NCBI GenBank assembly: GCA_035222895.1 | Contig: JAVYIG010001834.1 | Location: 230,466-294,465, forward strand | DNA: 64,000 nt | Source of the DNA: Strongylocentrotus droebachiensis | Taxonomy: Eukaryota > Echinodermata > Echinoidea > Camarodonta > Strongylocentrotidae | Direction of reading: 5' to 3' | Shown: in pieces, positions 60,760 to 64,000 of the stretch | Numbering within the stretch: the stretch's first letter is position 1 | Layout of the letters: each line of letters starts with the position of its first letter | Position numbers and translations under genes: made by a program | The notes under the pieces: model-generated | Seen by the model: the letters and a program-made list of their open reading frames with translations, nothing else | Database searches by the model: none | What the model was told of the DNA's origin: nothing

Positions 60760-61564
60760 ATTTATAATAATAATAATACACAATATTTATAAGGCGCTTA
60801 ATACTGGTGTCTCTAAGCGCACTATAATCTGACTAAAAAAATATTTACCAAAACTTATACATCTGTTCTTTATTCAATAAATCATGCATATATAATAATA
60901 CAAATAAGAGTGAGATCAAACATACTGTACATGAGGTCAAACGTAGGATCAAACATAAGATCGAACAAACAAGAAATAAGAGGGTGTGCACCTCCTTTGA
61001 CCGACTCACAACTGCAAAATATAATTCATGAATTAAAAAGGTGCGTTTTCAGCAAGGACTTGAATTGGTCAAGAGAATGAATATTATGAAAGTGCGCTGG
61101 TCATTTATTCCAAAGGATAGGGGCATTTACTGAGAAAGCTCGATCGCCATATTTTGTAACGGTACGAGGTCCAAGGGTTAGCTGCAAGGTTTATGATGAT
61201 CGAAGAGGTCTTAAAGAACTAGAAGAACGTAAGGAAATCAAATCTGAAAGATATTTAGGGGCTTGGCCATGGAGAATTTGTTTATGTAAGAAGAAGAACT
61301 TTAAATGCTGTACGATGGTGTATGGGAAGCCAATGGAGAGAACGCAATATTGGGGTTATGTGCTCAAACTTTCTCGAGAGAGCTAGTAACAAGCCTTGCA
61401 GCAGTATTCTGAATTCTTTGAAGTGGAAGTAGGTACGAATGCGGAAGGCCGGAAAAAATTGAATTACAATAATCAAGGTGGGAGGATAGAATGCATGGGT
61501 TAATTTTGCAGTTGTGGGCCGGTCAAGTAGTTTCCTAATTTTCCCAATTGTAAAGATGCCAAAA
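60760..61564 (-). pseudogene. CR1/L2-like non-LTR retrotransposon 3' end, copy 1 (truncated)
   Basis: Minus strand from 61561 encodes FGIFTIGKIRKLLDRPTTAK, then frame-shifted RT-tail sequence, then RKFEHITPILRSLHWLPIHH, then LTLGPRTVTKYGD and DQFKSLLKTHLF, the usual end of CR1/L2-type ORF2. An in-frame stop follows LWNK. The element ends in GGCGCTTA...TATTATTATTATTAT on the minus strand (60762-60820), the ATT-repeat tail of this group. The upstream end is cut by the duplication boundary, where it abuts the C-rich segment of copy 2. Confidence 0.8.
60762..60780. repeat. (ATA)n tail of CR1/L2-like element, copy 1
   Basis: TATAATAATAATAATA on the plus strand marks the 3' terminus of the minus-strand element. 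The matching tail of copy 2 is at 62512-62530. Confidence 0.8.
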
Positions 61565-61628
61565 GGGGGCACTTGATCTATGTAAAAATGGGCTTTTGGG
61601 GAGTACCTGAAAAAGTGGGGGCAAAGTG

Positions 61629-61727
61629 CCCCCCTCCCCCCCCCCTCCCCCCTCCCTCCCCCCTCCCCCCTCCCCCCCCCCCCTCCCCCCTCCCCCCTCC
61701 CCCCTCCCCCCTCCCCCCTCCCCCCAC
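61629..61727. repeat. (CCCCCCT)n minisatellite, copy 2
   Basis: Same tract in the second 1.75-kb copy. The number and length of C runs differ slightly from copy 1, and the flanking CACCGGAGTG has one G fewer than copy 1. Confidence 0.92.
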
Positions 61728-62004
61728 CGGAGTGCCGCCTCTGGCATAATGGGCAAAAGTGTGAGAAAACCCCCGGCGGGAAAATCATGTCATTTCAGCA
61801 ACATTTGTATATCACTTGTATCGTATTAGAAATAAACCACGTTTGAGTTTTATTTAGGGGGTCATCTGCCTGAACTACAAGACTACGTATATACTAGTTT
61901 TATTTAATTTTTAATCTGTTTCTATTTTGATTATTTGAATTTAAACGACTTAAATTTCTATTCCTTCAATTCTATTATAAACGACTGATGTGGAAGACTA
62001 GTCA

Positions 62005-62145
62005 ACGCACCCTTTCGGCAAAACGGGGGGGGGGGCTTTGGACGAATGGTCGCGTTCCAGTCAATGCGACACTCCCAACGCACCCTATTGGCACAACAGG
62101 GGGCGGGGGGCTTTGGACGAATGATCGCGTTCAAGTCAACGCGAC
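62005..62145. repeat. 73-bp direct repeat pair, copy 2
   Basis: The same two diverged repeats in the second 1.75-kb copy, which shows that the 73-bp duplication is older than the 1.75-kb duplication. Confidence 0.85.
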
Positions 62146-62509
62146 GCGACGCGACGCTACTCCCTTTCGACATAAGCCACTAACTTATCATTTTGTCTTG
62201 TATGTCAAACTTACCTGGCGCAGTGTCCTTTATTACAGAGATTGCAATTTTCCAATTCTCTTATACTAAAGTTATCGTTGAGCGCATTGTCTTCAACTTC
62301 GCTTGTATTTTTAATGGTATTTTTAGTTATCTCCTCTCTCCTTTTCCTTCTGTATGCTTCTTTCTTATCTACTCTTGAATCTATAGAATTTAAGCGAGTT
62401 CGTAATTATGATTTGCCCATGTGCAGATAAAGGTCATTCGTTCCCAAATTGTAAAACCGTTGAGACGAATACTCGTATCTTGCTCATGAAAGTTATGTAA
62501 TTAGTATTC

Positions 62510-64000
62510 ATTTATAATAATAATAATACACAATATTTATAAGGCGCTTAATACTGGTGTCTCTAAGCGCACTATAATCTGACTAAAAAAATATTTACCA
62601 AAACTTATACATCTGTTCTTTATTCAATAAATCATGCATATATAATAATACAAATAAGAGTGAGATCAAACATACTGTACATGAGGTCAAACGTAGGATC
62701 AAACATAAGATCGAACAAACAAGAAATAAGAGGGTGTGCACCTCCTTTGACCGACTCACAACTGCAAAATATAATTCATGAATTAAAAAGGTGCGTTTTC
62801 AGCAAGGACTTGAATTGGTCAAGAGAATGAATATTATGAAAGTGCGCTGGTCATTTATTCCAAAGGATAGGGGCATTTACTGAGAAAGCTCGATCGCCAT
62901 ATTTTGTAACGGTACGAGGTCCAAGGGTTAGCTGCAAGGTTTATGATGATCGAAGAGGTCTTAAAGAACTAGAAGAACGTAAGGAAATCAAATCTGAAAG
63001 ATATTTAGGGGCTTGGCCATGGAGAATTTGTTTATGTAAGAAGAAGAACTTTAAATGCTGTACGATGGTGTATGGGAAGCCAATGGAGAGAACGCAATAT
63101 TGGGGTTATGTGCTCAAACTTTCTCGAGAGAGCTAGTAACAAGCCTTGCAGCAGTATTCTGAATTCTTTGAAGTGGAAGTAGGTACGAATGCGGAAGGCC
63201 GGAAAAAATTGAATTACAATAATCAAGGTGGGAGGATAGAATGCATGGGTTAATTTTGCAGTTGTGGGCCGGTCAAGTAGTTTCCTAATTTTCCCAATTG
63301 TAAAGATGCCAAAAGATGCCGATCTACATACGTTTTTAATATGCTGCTGAAATGTGAGATTTTTGTCGATTAAAACACCAAGGTCTCGAACGTATTCACT
63401 ACCCTTCAGTGAACCATCTCCGGTAACCAAGTCAGGGAAGGAATCGGTGTTTCTGAATTTGGAAGTAATGTGGATCATTTCAGATTTTCGTTCATTCAGG
63501 CAAAGTCTATTTTTAGAAGACCAGAACCTAATGTCTTCAAGGCAACTGCTGAGTTTCCGAGTCGCATCATCCTACCCGTTAGGCTTAAGAGTTATATAAA
63601 TCTTAGTGTCGTCAGCGTACATCGCATGTTGAATCCCTGGTGAGAATTAATGACCTTAGACAGTGGGCTGGTGTAGAGAACGAAGAGAAGTGGGCCGATT
63701 ACGGAACCTTGAGGAACGCCGCAGATCAGTGGAAATGTTGCAGAAGCCGTTTCGTTGATAATCACACGTTGACTGCGGTTGTTGAGATATGGGCGTATCC
63801 AATCAAGCACAGTTCCGGTGATAAATACAATCATTTTCCAGGCGCTGAAGTAACAGGGTATGGTCGATGGTATCAAATGCAGCCGTGTAATCCAAGAGGA
63901 TGAGCACATTTATCTGATACACAGATGGAAGTATTCTTCTCAAGAGGGCAAACAAAGGTATTCATGAAGCACCCCCATCGACAGTGATCATTCTAAAATG
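62510..64000 (-). pseudogene. CR1/L2-like non-LTR retrotransposon, copy 2 (RT, runs off window)
   Basis: Besides the 3' part seen in copy 1, this copy holds more of the RT on the minus strand. FDTIDH carries the first catalytic Asp (about 63860-63880). GVPQGSVIGPLLFVLYTSPL is at about 63670-63730. YADDTKIY, the palm catalytic motif (about 63605-63630), lies in another frame. RDLGVLIDKNLTFQQHI is at about 63340-63390. Reverse transcriptase copies the element RNA at the target site. Several frame changes separate these motifs, so the copy is dead. Its 5' part lies beyond the window. Confidence 0.85.

Larger units (their letters stand above)
59814..61564. repeat. Tandem duplication of about 1.75 kb, copy 1
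   Basis: Begins GGGGGCACTTGATCTATG. It contains a C-rich minisatellite, about 700 bp of AT-rich DNA and the 3' part of a CR1/L2-like element, ending AAAGATGCCAAAA directly before the next GGGGGCACTTG. Nearly identical to 61565-63314; visible differences are homopolymer lengths and a few single bases. Confidence 0.93.
61565..63314. repeat. Tandem duplication of about 1.75 kb, copy 2
   Basis: Copies 59814-61564 at an offset of 1,750-1,751 bp. Its right end continues into uninterrupted retrotransposon sequence (AAAAGATGCCGATCTACATA), so the boundary of the duplicated segment lies inside the RT of the CR1/L2-like element. Confidence 0.93.

Overview
The window is eukaryotic, repeat-dominated DNA. 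I find no intact host gene, rRNA gene, CRISPR array or bacterial operon. The transposon types (hAT-like inverted-repeat elements with long G/C runs, a CR1/L2-like non-LTR element with a TAT/ATT-type 3' tail, a Ty3/gypsy pol remnant and an RNase H-bearing non-LTR element) are the kind seen in marine invertebrate genomes. An echinoderm or similar animal is a guess; nothing here fixes the species.

Region 1 (1 to about 52,130) is one directly repeated, two-level satellite. Level one is a subunit of about 180 bp. Level two is a higher-order unit: a spacer of about 1.5 kb followed by a variable number of subunits. Nineteen complete units and two partial ones are present. Unit length rises in steps of about 180 bp: 1,996 bp with 3 subunits, 2,171-2,175 with 4, 2,529-2,533 with 6, 2,709 with 7, 2,887-2,895 with 8, about 3,068 with 9, 3,254 with 10, and 4,856 with 17 plus a 338-bp internal duplication. 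Neighbouring units are often almost identical, and diagnostic variants are shuffled between units, which points to unequal exchange and gene conversion. The spacer holds a pair of inverted arms, a small perfect hairpin and a weak tRNA-like stretch. The left edge is open. The right edge (49.4-52.1 kb) is visibly decayed and carries transposon insertions.

Region 2 (52.1-57.4 kb) is a nest of transposons. A minus-strand non-LTR retrotransposon (end of the RT, RNase H, C-terminal zinc-motif region) is broken by three DNA elements. Each can be recognised by inverted ends and target-site duplications: a 1,254-bp hAT-like element (8-bp duplication TTGGTATT), a 1,065-bp element with 39-bp perfect inverted ends and a TAA duplication (PIF/Harbinger-like), and a 232-bp hAT-like MITE. 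A tRNA-Leu-like retro-pseudogene and a foldback element of about 200 bp lie beside it.

Region 3 (57.4-59.1 kb) is the 3' end of a minus-strand Ty3/gypsy element. It has a putative LTR, a polypurine tract and an integrase wrecked by frameshifts and an internal deletion.

Region 4 (59.1-64.0 kb) has decayed simple-motif DNA, then a tandem duplication of about 1,750 bp. Each copy joins a C-rich minisatellite segment to the 3' part of a minus-strand CR1/L2-like retrotransposon. The second copy runs on through RT motifs to the window edge. Nothing in the window looks like genes working together; its biology is satellite turnover and transposon nesting.
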